From the NCBI GenBank assembly GCA_020638675.1, contig JACKID010000001.1, positions 2,108,001 to 2,172,000 on the forward strand: DNA of 64,000 nt, in the 5' to 3' direction. Positions 1 through 6,635 of the stretch are shown one piece after another. Origin of the DNA: Planctomycetota bacterium. Its GTDB lineage: Bacteria; Planctomycetota; UBA8742; UBA2392. Each line of letters begins with the position of its first letter. The first letter of the stretch is position 1. The notes beneath the pieces are model-generated. The model worked only from the letters and a program-made list of their open reading frames with translations, was not told the origin of the DNA and ran no database searches. The position numbers and the translations under genes are program-made.

Positions 1-609
1 AACAACGTCCACGCCGGGCACTTTCACGTAGTGCGCACGCGCGACAGCGAAGGCCACCGTGTACTCGACCAGGAGATTGTGTTCCACGGCCCGGGCGTCG
101 ATCACGAAGCACGCTCGCGCATGGTGCTGGAACGCCGTGGGGGGCGCTACGTACCGCTCAGCGTGCGCTACACCGAGCCGAAGCTGGAATCGCGCATGAG
201 CTTTGAACAAGGCCGTATCCACGCCACCGGCGCAGCGGAAGGCCACGACGGCTCGGCGGTGCCGGATGACGTGATGCCGACGTACGGCGTCGCGACACTG
301 GCCAACACCATCTACAACCAGCCCGAGGCAACGCTGAACTTCGACGCCATGGTCGACAGCACAGGCGCCATGTGCGGCCACGACGCCAAGCTGGTCGCCA
401 AGGGCATGACGCGCAAGACGCCCTTCCCCACGCTTGACCCGCTGTGGGAAGTGCAGTGGTTAAGCAACGAAGGAACGCGCATCCAGGCCTTCTACTTTGA
501 CGACGAAGGAACGCTTGAGCAGGCCGACTGGGGCGGCACCGCGGCCCGCCTGGTTCAGACGCAGGAAGACGCGACTCCGCCTTCAAAGTCCGGCGCCAAA
601 CCCAAGTAG
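1..609 (+). CDS. Hypothetical protein, 5' end outside the window
   Basis: The frame is open from base 1 and closes with TAG at 607-609, so the true start lies upstream and about 202 codons are visible. I see no family motif that I recognise. The visible part is rich in beta-strand-like alternating segments (for example R-Y-V-P-L-S-V-R-Y) and ends in a short low-complexity Ser/Lys/Pro tail. No membrane segment is visible in this part. The next gene starts 14 bases downstream on the same strand, so the two may be cotranscribed. It resembles soluble or periplasmic beta-barrel-like proteins of unknown function, but I assign no role. Confidence 0.7.
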   Translation, partial: NNVHAGHFHVVRTRDSEGHRVLDQEIVFHGPGVDHEARSRMVLERRGGRYVPLSVRYTEPKLESRMSFEQGRIHATGAAEGHDGSAVPDDVMPTYGVATLANTIYNQPEATLNFDAMVDSTGAMCGHDAKLVAKGMTRKTPFPTLDPLWEVQWLSNEGTRIQAFYFDDEGTLEQADWGGTAARLVQTQEDATPPSKSGAKPK

Positions 610-623
610 CCGACGGCATTTTC

Positions 624-2042
624 ATGAAGCTGTTTGAGCCACTGAAGATCAACTCCATGACTCTGCCCAACCGGGTCGTGGTACCTGCGATGGTCACTCG
701 CCTTTCGGGCGAGGACGGCTTCGTGAACGGCGATATCACCGACCGCTATGTGAGGTTTGCCAAGGGCGGCGCCGGGCTGATCGTGCTGGAGGCGATGGCC
801 GTGCACGGCAGCAAGTCCGGGCCGCTGCTGCGCATCAGCGGCGATGAATTCACACCCGGACTGCGCGAGTTGCGCCAAAAAATGAAAGATGCCGGGCCCG
901 GTTGCGTCGCGCCGCAGATCATTCACTTCCTGAAGATCAGTCGCAGCGGCTGGCGGCAGAAAGTTGACGACCTAAGTATTGACGACATCCGCGCAATCGT
1001 CGACGCCTACGCCGCTGCGGCCGTTCGGTGCATCGACGCCGGCTATGACGGCGTCGAGCTGCACATGGCCCACGCCTACACGCTCTCCAGTTTTCTCAGC
1101 CGCATGAACAAGCGCCGCGACGACTACGGCGGCAGTTTGGATCGCCGCCTACGGGTGCCTGTTGAAGTTGTCACCGCTGTGCGCAAGGCGGTGGGGGACT
1201 TCCCGGTCGGCGTCCGCTTCGACGGCGAGGAGTGCATCAAAGGCGGCTACACGGGGGATGAGTCGAAGCTGATCGCATGGCGGCTGGTCCAGGCCGGCGT
1301 GGACTACGTCAGCATCAGCGCGGGCGGCAAATTCGAGGACGCCCAGCCCCGCGAGGGCGAGCCGCTGTACCCTTATACCGGCTACAGCGGCGACCGCTGC
1401 ATGCCCGGCAAGACCTACCCGCCGGCGGCGAACCTGTACATCGCGGCCGGCATCAGGCTGTTCCTGCGCGAGCAGGGCAGCAGCGCGCCGGTGATCGCCA
1501 CGGGCAAGATCAACACGCCCGAGCTGGCCGAGAAGATCCTGAATGACGGCCACGCCGATTTAATAGGCATGGCCCGCCCGATCCTGTGCGACCCGGACTG
1601 GCCGCGCAAAGTGCAGGCCGGTCACTTCGACCGCGTGATCCGCTGCTGCTACGCCAACGTCTGCAAGGCCAAGGACGAGCGCTTTCAGACCGTCAGTTGC
1701 TTCCTGTGGCCCAAGGGAGAAATCCAGGCGCCGCAGAGCGACGACAGCGTAGCGCCCCAATGGCCCGAAGAAGGGGCCGGGCTGAAAGCCGACGGCAGCA
1801 AAGGCCGCATCGACCTCAAGTGGAACGCGGCCAAGGACAACGAGGGCGTCTACGGCTACGACGTCTGGAGGGCCCTGGGCGAAGGCGATTTCGAGCGCGT
1901 GGACGCCGTGCCCGCACCGGTCACGGGCTACCACGACACCACGGCCGTGGCCGGCTTCGAGTACCGCTACTACGTGCAAGGCTACGACTACGCCGGAAAC
2001 CGCACGCCCGCTTCAGGCATCCTCCAGGCACGCATTTCCTGA
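624..2042 (+). CDS. Old Yellow Enzyme-family NADH:flavin oxidoreductase with C-terminal FnIII-like domain
   Basis: 472 aa. Residues 1-360 are an FMN-binding TIM barrel of the OYE / 2,4-dienoyl-CoA reductase type: N-terminal L-F-E-P-L-K-I, the substrate-binding H-M-A-H at 147-150 with the following S-F-L-S, R-R-D-D-Y-G-G-S, and late phosphate-binding A-T-G-K-I and G-M-A-R-P segments. A Cys group follows (C341, C342, C347, C359) and resembles the 4Fe-4S site of this family. C347-x11-C359 fits, but the Cys expected at 344 is Ala, with an extra Cys at 342. Residues about 385-472 look like a fibronectin type III domain (D-L-K-W, then Y-x-Y-x-V-W-R, Y-R-Y-Y-V and D-Y-A-G-N-R). The family reduces activated C=C bonds using NAD(P)H; the substrate here is unknown. 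No strong ribosome binding site precedes the ATG. Confidence 0.88.
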   Translation: MKLFEPLKINSMTLPNRVVVPAMVTRLSGEDGFVNGDITDRYVRFAKGGAGLIVLEAMAVHGSKSGPLLRISGDEFTPGLRELRQKMKDAGPGCVAPQIIHFLKISRSGWRQKVDDLSIDDIRAIVDAYAAAAVRCIDAGYDGVELHMAHAYTLSSFLSRMNKRRDDYGGSLDRRLRVPVEVVTAVRKAVGDFPVGVRFDGEECIKGGYTGDESKLIAWRLVQAGVDYVSISAGGKFEDAQPREGEPLYPYTGYSGDRCMPGKTYPPAANLYIAAGIRLFLREQGSSAPVIATGKINTPELAEKILNDGHADLIGMARPILCDPDWPRKVQAGHFDRVIRCCYANVCKAKDERFQTVSCFLWPKGEIQAPQSDDSVAPQWPEEGAGLKADGSKGRIDLKWNAAKDNEGVYGYDVWRALGEGDFERVDAVPAPVTGYHDTTAVAGFEYRYYVQGYDYAGNRTPASGILQARIS

Positions 2043-2161
2043 GAACAAATAAAGAAAGTCGCTACCCCGGGAAGGCGCCGTGAGGGTGATTCGTTTTGTG
2101 ACCGGAGAGACCCGGCAGTCCAGAGCCGGGGCGGCGGGCAGCCGAAATACCGGAGCATCCC

Positions 2162-2371
2162 TTGAACGAGCCAGGACCACGCCCACGCTTTGTCGCGGGC
2201 CAGCTGATCCGCTGAGTGCGCACCAACACTGTCGGGCAGTTGCTCGACGTCGACGAAAGCACCATCACGGCCTCCGTGCGGATCGCGGGCTCAAACAAGC
2301 TGGTCAGCCTGAAGCTGGTGGACCTGCGTGTCGCCAGCTGGAGCGAAATCCGCGACGCCTGCACGCCGTAA
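2162..2371 (+). pseudogene. Small reading frame interrupted by an in-frame TGA
   Basis: A TTG at 2162 sits 7 nt after GGAG. It opens a frame of 17 codons that ends in TGA at 2213-2215, and the same frame continues in good coding-like composition to TAA at 2369-2371 (about 69 codons in all). The downstream part could also start at GTG 2216, but that has no ribosome binding site. The predicted peptide has strand-like repeats (V-R-I-A-G, L-V-S-L-K-L-V-D-L-R-V) and no Cys beside the TGA, so selenocysteine is unlikely. The simplest reading is a decayed small gene between the oxidoreductase and the hairpin element. It could also be chance; the family is not recognised. Confidence 0.3.
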
Positions 2372-2372
2372 C

Positions 2373-2478
2373 GAGCCCCGGCTGAAAAGCCGGGGGCCGC
2401 CGCGCAAGCGCGGCGGAATCGCTGTTGGACTGTTCACGCGGGCAAGCCCGCGTGCCCCCGGCGTTTCCGCCGGGGCTC
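2373..2478. repeat. Inverted pair of double-hairpin modules (REP/BIME-like)
   Basis: Four perfect hairpins, each with 8-bp arms and a 4-nt loop, lie at 2376-2395 (loop GAAA), 2397-2416 (CAAG), 2435-2454 (CAAG) and 2456-2475 (TTTC). They form two adjacent pairs, each separated by one base, around an 18-nt centre. Read on the - strand, the right half starts with the same GAGCCCCGGC-N-GAAA-N-GCCGGGG module as the left half, with the variable closing pair changed from T-A to G-C. The element fills the space between convergent genes and touches the stop codon of the cupin gene, so it may also end transcription from both sides. Confidence 0.8.
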
Positions 2479-2825
2479 TATCGCAACAGTTCCACAGGCT
2501 GAGGCAGCACTACGAACACCACGCAGCCTGTCTTGCTTGACGGCCGGTGCGCGCTGCCGGGCGGGTGCCAGATATAGCTTCCGGCCGGCCAGCTTTTGCC
2601 CAGGTCGTCCAGCTCGCCTTCCAGCACGTAGTACTCTTCGCCGCCGGGGTGGCGGTGGCCGTGGTAGCGGGCGCCGGGCGCGAACTTCAGCAGGATGGTC
2701 AGCCCGCCGGCCTGCCCTGAGCTAGTCGAAGGGTGCTTGCGCAGCGTTTTGTACGCCACGCCCTCGGCATCCGGAAACTCGCGCCACTCGCGCTCGTCTG
2801 CCAGTATCTGGATTGGCTCGGTCAT
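2478..2825 (-). CDS. ChrR-like cupin domain protein
   Basis: 115 aa, a single small cupin barrel. The metal-binding first motif is clear: Y-H-G-H-R-H-P-G-G-E-E-Y-Y-V-L-E-G at about residues 54-70, and the second motif ends in P-P-G-S-A-H-R-P. This matches the cupin domain of ChrR-type anti-sigma factors and related stand-alone proteins; there is no anti-sigma zinc domain here, so a regulatory role cannot be claimed. The loop before the third strand carries an inserted H-P-S-T-S-S-G-Q-A peptide, encoded by a 27-nt repeat also found in the neighbouring gene. It is divergent from the ABM gene at 2861 with only 35 bp between the starts. Confidence 0.8.
   Translation of the reverse strand: MTEPIQILADEREWREFPDAEGVAYKTLRKHPSTSSGQAGGLTILLKFAPGARYHGHRHPGGEEYYVLEGELDDLGKSWPAGSYIWHPPGSAHRPSSKTGCVVFVVLPQPVELLR
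2709..2735 (-). repeat. 27-nt intragenic repeat, copy A (inside the cupin gene)
   Basis: On the coding (-) strand the codons read CAC CCT TCG ACT AGC and TCA GGG CAG GCC (H-P-S-T-S / S-G-Q-A). It shares the same codon phase and the TCG-AC-GC-TCAGGGCAGGCC core with copy B at 2990-3016. It lies in a predicted surface loop, where its removal would leave a normal cupin. Confidence 0.75.
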
Positions 2826-2860
2826 GCTTCTAATCTAGCGGACGTAGGCGGGAGATACAG

Positions 2861-3220
2861 ATGATCCTCGTGATGAACCGGTTTACGGTAACACCCGGGC
2901 GGGAGAAGGACTTCGAGGAGGCCTTCAAAGGCCGGGCCAAGCTGGTCGAGACACTGCCGGGTTTCATGGGGTTTGACGTGCTCCGGCCAACCCATTCGAC
3001 GGGCTCAGGGCAGGCCGAAGAAGGGGGCGTGTTCATCAGCATGACCCGCTGGGCCAGTATGGCGGACTTCGAGAACTGGACGCAATCCGAAGCCTTCAAG
3101 CAGGGACATTCACGCAGGCACCCGGGCATGTTCGCCGGGCATCCGCAGTTGGAAATCTTCGAGGTCTTCGACAGCACCCTTCGCCCCCCTGAAGGGGCTC
3201 AGGGCAGCCAGGAGGCATAG
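2861..3220 (+). CDS. Antibiotic biosynthesis monooxygenase (ABM) / IsdG-HmoA-like protein
   Basis: 119 aa with the dimeric alpha-beta barrel pattern of the ABM family: M-N-R-F-T-V-T-P-G at the start, F-E-E-A-F, the L-P-G-F-M-G-F-D-V-L-R-P turn, F-I-S-M-T-R-W strand and W-T-Q-S-E-A-F helix with a following H. The N-x-R-F / L-R-P / T-x-W combination is typical of haem-degrading monooxygenases of the IsdG/HmoA group, but haem binding is an inference. Between L-R-P and the next strand lies the T-H-S-T-G-S-G-Q-A insertion from a 27-nt repeat. The C-terminal tail (P-P-E-G-A-Q-G-S-Q-E-A) also looks like decayed repeat sequence. The next gene starts 3 nt downstream. Confidence 0.78.
   Translation: MILVMNRFTVTPGREKDFEEAFKGRAKLVETLPGFMGFDVLRPTHSTGSGQAEEGGVFISMTRWASMADFENWTQSEAFKQGHSRRHPGMFAGHPQLEIFEVFDSTLRPPEGAQGSQEA
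2990..3016 (+). repeat. 27-nt intragenic repeat, copy B (inside the ABM gene)
   Basis: The codons ACC CAT TCG ACG GGC and TCA GGG CAG GCC (T-H-S-T-G / S-G-Q-A) align to copy A codon by codon without gaps, although the two genes are on opposite strands. The shared core is TTCGAC-NN-GCTCAGGGCAGGCC. Confidence 0.75.
3178..3212 (+). repeat. Possible degenerate third copy of the intragenic repeat
   Basis: The 3' end of the ABM gene contains CCTTCGCC followed by GGGGCTCAGGGCAGCC, which matches both ends of copies A and B but has a different middle. It forms the last residues of the protein. It may be a decayed copy or coincidence. Confidence 0.35.
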
Positions 3221-3223
3221 GCA

Positions 3224-3757
3224 GTGGCGAAGCGCAAGAGCAGCAGGAACAACATTCTTGGCGTGGTGATCGCGGCCGCGCTGATTGGGAGCGTAATCGG
3301 CGCAATCATCTTCTATGACCCGGGCGAGCCGCTGCCGCGCCCCGAGGACGTGAAGTTTACCGAGAAGTACGACGACGAATGGGGCAAGCTGAAGGCGCCG
3401 ATTTCGCACGTCGACGTGGAGCACATCCTGATCAGCTGGAACGGCGCCAACCCGCAGGTTACTCCCAAGGACCCGGAGCGAACCAAGGAGGAAGCCTGGG
3501 AGTTGATCGAGCAGATCTGGAACCGCTACAAGGTGAACCCAACAAAGGAAAACTTCGCGGACCTGCAGAACAGCTACAACGAAGACACCGAGGCCCATCA
3601 CACCTACTCGATTCCCGACCCCAGGACCGGTGATGAGAACGGCGGGCTCGTGCCGGAGTTTGCGGACTGCGCAAAGTCCACCGAGGAAGGCTTTGCCCGG
3701 ATTGTGGAATCTCCTTATGGCTATCACCTGATCCGCCGGAAAAAGCAGGGCGAGTAG
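3224..3757 (+). CDS. Membrane-anchored parvulin-type peptidyl-prolyl isomerase
   Basis: 177 aa from a GTG start. A basic N-terminus (M-A-K-R-K-S-S-R) is followed by one hydrophobic segment at about 11-27, which makes a signal anchor with the rest outside the inner membrane. The C-terminal rotamase domain shows the parvulin signature pieces: V-E-H-I-L-I-S-W near 62-70, a helix with F-A-D-L, Y-N-E-D, then G-G-L-V-P-E-F and the closing S-P-Y-G-Y-H-L-I. Such proteins assist folding of exported proteins. It has no separate chaperone domain of the SurA/PrsA kind. It starts 3 nt after the ABM gene, so translation may be coupled. Confidence 0.8.
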   Translation: MAKRKSSRNNILGVVIAAALIGSVIGAIIFYDPGEPLPRPEDVKFTEKYDDEWGKLKAPISHVDVEHILISWNGANPQVTPKDPERTKEEAWELIEQIWNRYKVNPTKENFADLQNSYNEDTEAHHTYSIPDPRTGDENGGLVPEFADCAKSTEEGFARIVESPYGYHLIRRKKQGE

Positions 3758-3968
3758 AGGCAGGTCGTCGGCTCCAGGCCCGCTTCCAGTGGCGATTTGA
3801 GCAGTTTTCGCTGCTTGGTCATTTTGTGCGGCGAAACAAAGGGCCTTTTCCCGTAAGGGCTTACACGGCGGCCCCACTAAGATTACGGCATCTTTTTTGA
3901 AGAAATCGGTCAAAAGCGGGCGTACTCTGGTACGGGGGTGCTTGGCCGTTTCCTTTGTGGGAGTTGAC

Positions 3969-5462
3969 ATGCAGAAATTGCTCTTTTTGACCGCTGCAGC
4001 CGTCGTGATTCTGTGCAGCGCGATCAGCCCTGCCTACGCCGGCGACGATGACGATGGCGGCGATGAGGCAAAGAAGCGCGAAGACTTGTTCGGCAAGTCG
4101 TTCGGCGACCAGATCGAAGACGCGGTCGATAAGGGCTGCGACTGGCTGAAGAAGCAGCAGGGCATCGACAGCACCGCGCCGAAGGAAGTCTTCGGCAAGA
4201 AGCCCGACAACCCCACCTACGAAGCAGGCACGCCGCACCAGTACTGGATTGCGCGCACGGCCTTCCCGATCCAGGCCCTGTGCAAGTCGGGCTGCTTCGT
4301 GGACGACCCCGCGATCGACAGCGCCATGAAGTGGCTGCGCGAGAACTACACGGAAAACGGCGCCATCGGCTACATGCAGGGCTCGGTCGGCAGCAGCACC
4401 TATGAGGACGCCACGGTCCTGAACGCTGTCGAAGCCTACTACATCAGCGCCTGGGAAACGCACGAGCGCAAGCTCGACAACCCCAAGAGCCGCTATGAAA
4501 AGGACGCCGACGGCAACAAGGTTCCCATCAAGCGCTGGGGCACCGAGGAAAAGGGCGCCAAGAAGGCCAAGAAGAAGAAGGACCGCAACTTCAAGCTGGA
4601 CCGCAAGGACCAGAAGATCTGTGAAATCGCGGTGAAGGCCCTCGAGGCCCGCTTCCGCAAGGGTGCGTACGGGGGCGCCGGCTGGCGCTACGCCAAGCCC
4701 GGCATGGCCGAGCAGGACCCGATGGTGGACGTTTCCGCCAGCCAGTACGCGATCCTCGGGCTGAAAGCGGCGACGCGCCTCGGCATCAAGTACGACAAGA
4801 GCATGCTCGTGGAAGTCTTCCGCTTCCTCCGCGGCCAGCAGGACAGCACCGGCCCGGAAGTGAAGGCCAAGTGGAAGGGCTCCAAAGACGACGATGACGA
4901 CAAGAAGAAGGGCCGCAGCACCAGCAGCGAAACCGAAAAGACCCTGCACGCCCGCGGCTGGGGTTACTGCCGCCAGAGCTCGCACAGCGAACTCGACAAG
5001 TCCACCTACGGCAGCATGACCGCCGCCGCCATCAACGCGCTGATTCTCATCCGCGACGAGATGGTGGACGACCCGGGCCAGAAACGCGTCTGGGAAAAGG
5101 TGGAAGAAGACTGCAACGTCATGATCGGCGACGGACTCGCCTGGATGGTTGCCAACTGGACCATGGAGCAGAATCCGAAGGCCGGCATGCACCGCTTCTA
5201 CTACTACCTCTACACCATCGAGCGTCTCGGGATGCTCGGCGGAATTGATGAGATCGGCGGGCACGACTGGTACATCGAAGGCGCCAAGGTGCTGCTCGAC
5301 CAGCAGACCAAGGGCGGCAACTCCGACGGCATGTGGGACCCGGGCCAGGAAATTGACCCGTCCGACGTCTACAACACCTGCTACGCGTTGCTGTTCCTGA
5401 AGCGCGCGACCTCGGGTGTCGACCGCCCGATCCCGGTCATCACCGGCGACGGTGGGGACTAA
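3969..5462 (+). CDS. Secreted squalene-cyclase/prenyltransferase-repeat protein
   Basis: 497 aa from ATG 3969, chosen because it gives a clean Sec signal peptide (M-Q-K-L-L-F-L ... S-P-A-Y-A, cleavage near residue 23); the frame is open further upstream. The mature protein consists of alpha/alpha-barrel repeats of the terpene cyclase fold: D-W-L-K-K-Q-Q-G, A-M-K-W-L-R-E-N-Y, F-R-F-L-R-G-Q-Q-D, V-L-L-D-Q-Q-T-K-G-G, and a final Y-N-T-C-Y-A-L-L-F-L-K-R-A. A Lys-rich insert (about 196-207) and an Asp/Lys-rich insert (about 306-315) interrupt the fold. The usual cyclase D-x-D-D catalytic motif is not evident, so it is probably not a true cyclase. Repeat proteins of this type are common in planctomycetes; the function is unknown. 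Confidence 0.75.
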   Translation: MQKLLFLTAAAVVILCSAISPAYAGDDDDGGDEAKKREDLFGKSFGDQIEDAVDKGCDWLKKQQGIDSTAPKEVFGKKPDNPTYEAGTPHQYWIARTAFPIQALCKSGCFVDDPAIDSAMKWLRENYTENGAIGYMQGSVGSSTYEDATVLNAVEAYYISAWETHERKLDNPKSRYEKDADGNKVPIKRWGTEEKGAKKAKKKKDRNFKLDRKDQKICEIAVKALEARFRKGAYGGAGWRYAKPGMAEQDPMVDVSASQYAILGLKAATRLGIKYDKSMLVEVFRFLRGQQDSTGPEVKAKWKGSKDDDDDKKKGRSTSSETEKTLHARGWGYCRQSSHSELDKSTYGSMTAAAINALILIRDEMVDDPGQKRVWEKVEEDCNVMIGDGLAWMVANWTMEQNPKAGMHRFYYYLYTIERLGMLGGIDEIGGHDWYIEGAKVLLDQQTKGGNSDGMWDPGQEIDPSDVYNTCYALLFLKRATSGVDRPIPVITGDGGD

Positions 5463-5484
5463 GCCAGTCGAAGGCGAGAACGAC

Positions 5485-5512
5485 AAAGGCCCCCGCACTG
5501 CGGGGGCCTTTT
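5485..5512. terminator. Bidirectional intrinsic terminator
   Basis: GGCCCCCGCA and TGCGGGGGCC form a G/C stem flanked by AAA on the left and TTTT on the right. It lies between the convergent cyclase-like gene and the DUF444 gene and can serve both strands. Confidence 0.85.
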
Positions 5513-5525
5513 CACTTTCCCGGCA

Positions 5526-6635
5526 TCAGCGACCTTTGCCGAGGAACTCGCGGATCGAGCTCATGATCCCGTCCACGTTGGCGATGTCGCTGGTGATCAC
5601 CTGCTCGTTACTTCCGTAGCGGTGATCGAGGTCTTCCTTGAACTTGCCGCTGCCGTAGGCGCTGCGCACCTGGCCGTAGCAGAACACATTGCTGGCGGGC
5701 AGGATTTCCTCATCCAGCAGCTTGAAGCAGTGGCTGGTGTCATCCGCGCCCCAGTTGTCGCCGTCCGAGAAGTGGAACGGGTAGATGTTCCACTCCAGAG
5801 GATTGAACCGCTCACGAATGATCTTCGCGCACAGCTGGTACGCGCTGCTGATCTTGGTGCCGCCCGATTCGCGCAGGTGAAAGAACGTGTGTTCGTCCAC
5901 TTCCTTGGCTTCCGCGTCGTGGACGATGTAGACGCTCTGGATGTTCTTGTATTGGCTGCGCAGCCACGTATCGAGCCAGAAGGCCTCAATGCGGACGATC
6001 TCCTTCTGCTCTTCGCCCATGCTGCCTGACACGTCCATCATGTAGATCAGCACGGCGCTGTTCTCCGGGATCGGACGCACCTCCCACGATCGATACCTTC
6101 GATCATCGCGCTCGGGGATGATGACCGGATTCATCGGGTCGTATTCACCGCTCGCCACCTGGCGCAGCAGCGCGGCCTTGAATGTACGGCGGAAGTGGCG
6201 CAGCGATTCGGGACCGATGCGCCGGATGCCCACGTAGCGCGATTTCTCGGTCTGCACGACGTTCTTGCCCTTGGGCTCAATGCGCGGCAGCTCAAGCTCT
6301 TCGCCCAGGATCTCGGCAAGTTCTGCGAGGCTGACGTCCACTTCGAGCACGTGTTCGCCGGGCTTGTCGCCGGCCTCCGCGCCGCTGCCCGGCTCGCCGT
6401 CTTCGCCCAGCGAATCGCCGACGTCGCCTTCGCCCTGGCCGACGCCGCCGGTCTGCTTCTGCCCGAATTTGAAACGCGGAATATCGATCTGCGGCAACGG
6501 GATGCTCACCGCATCCTTGCCCTTGCGCCCCACCAGCTCACCGTTGGTGAGAAAGCGGCGCAGCTCTTTGCGAATTCGGCCGCGCACAATCTGGCGGAAC
6601 CGGCCGTGATCGCCTTCGATCTTGTGCATCTTCAT
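5526..6635 (-). CDS. yeaH: DUF444 family protein (YeaH/YhbH-like)
   Basis: 369 aa. A basic N-terminal part is followed by a Gly/Glu-rich linker (about 60-95) and a von Willebrand A-like domain whose MIDAS motif D-V-S-G-S-M-G lies at 201-207. H-F-S-D-G-D-N-W and the C-terminal Y-G-S motifs also fit the DUF444 family. In other bacteria the yeaH product is encoded next to the PrkA kinase and SpoVR and takes part in stress and stationary-phase or sporulation responses; the biochemical role is unclear. Here it is the last gene of a four-gene - strand run with prkA, and its ATG overlaps the stop of the GT9 gene (TGA/ATG overlap). Confidence 0.9.
   Translation of the reverse strand: MKMHKIEGDHGRFRQIVRGRIRKELRRFLTNGELVGRKGKDAVSIPLPQIDIPRFKFGQKQTGGVGQGEGDVGDSLGEDGEPGSGAEAGDKPGEHVLEVDVSLAELAEILGEELELPRIEPKGKNVVQTEKSRYVGIRRIGPESLRHFRRTFKAALLRQVASGEYDPMNPVIIPERDDRRYRSWEVRPIPENSAVLIYMMDVSGSMGEEQKEIVRIEAFWLDTWLRSQYKNIQSVYIVHDAEAKEVDEHTFFHLRESGGTKISSAYQLCAKIIRERFNPLEWNIYPFHFSDGDNWGADDTSHCFKLLDEEILPASNVFCYGQVRSAYGSGKFKEDLDHRYGSNEQVITSDIANVDGIMSSIREFLGKGR

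Noticed and set aside
2213..2250. Selenocysteine at the TGA of the small frame at 2162-2371
   Set aside because: No Cys, redox motif or homology surrounds it and the hairpin is short with a bulge; kept only as a low-interest observation.
3853..3864. Small palindrome GTAAG-GG-CTTAC upstream of the cyclase-like gene
   Set aside because: Short arms, no second site and no adjacent regulator; may be chance.
3861..5498. A 545-codon open frame on - opposite the cyclase-like gene
   Set aside because: The + strand frame has a signal peptide and clear repeats; the - frame has neither and runs over the terminator.
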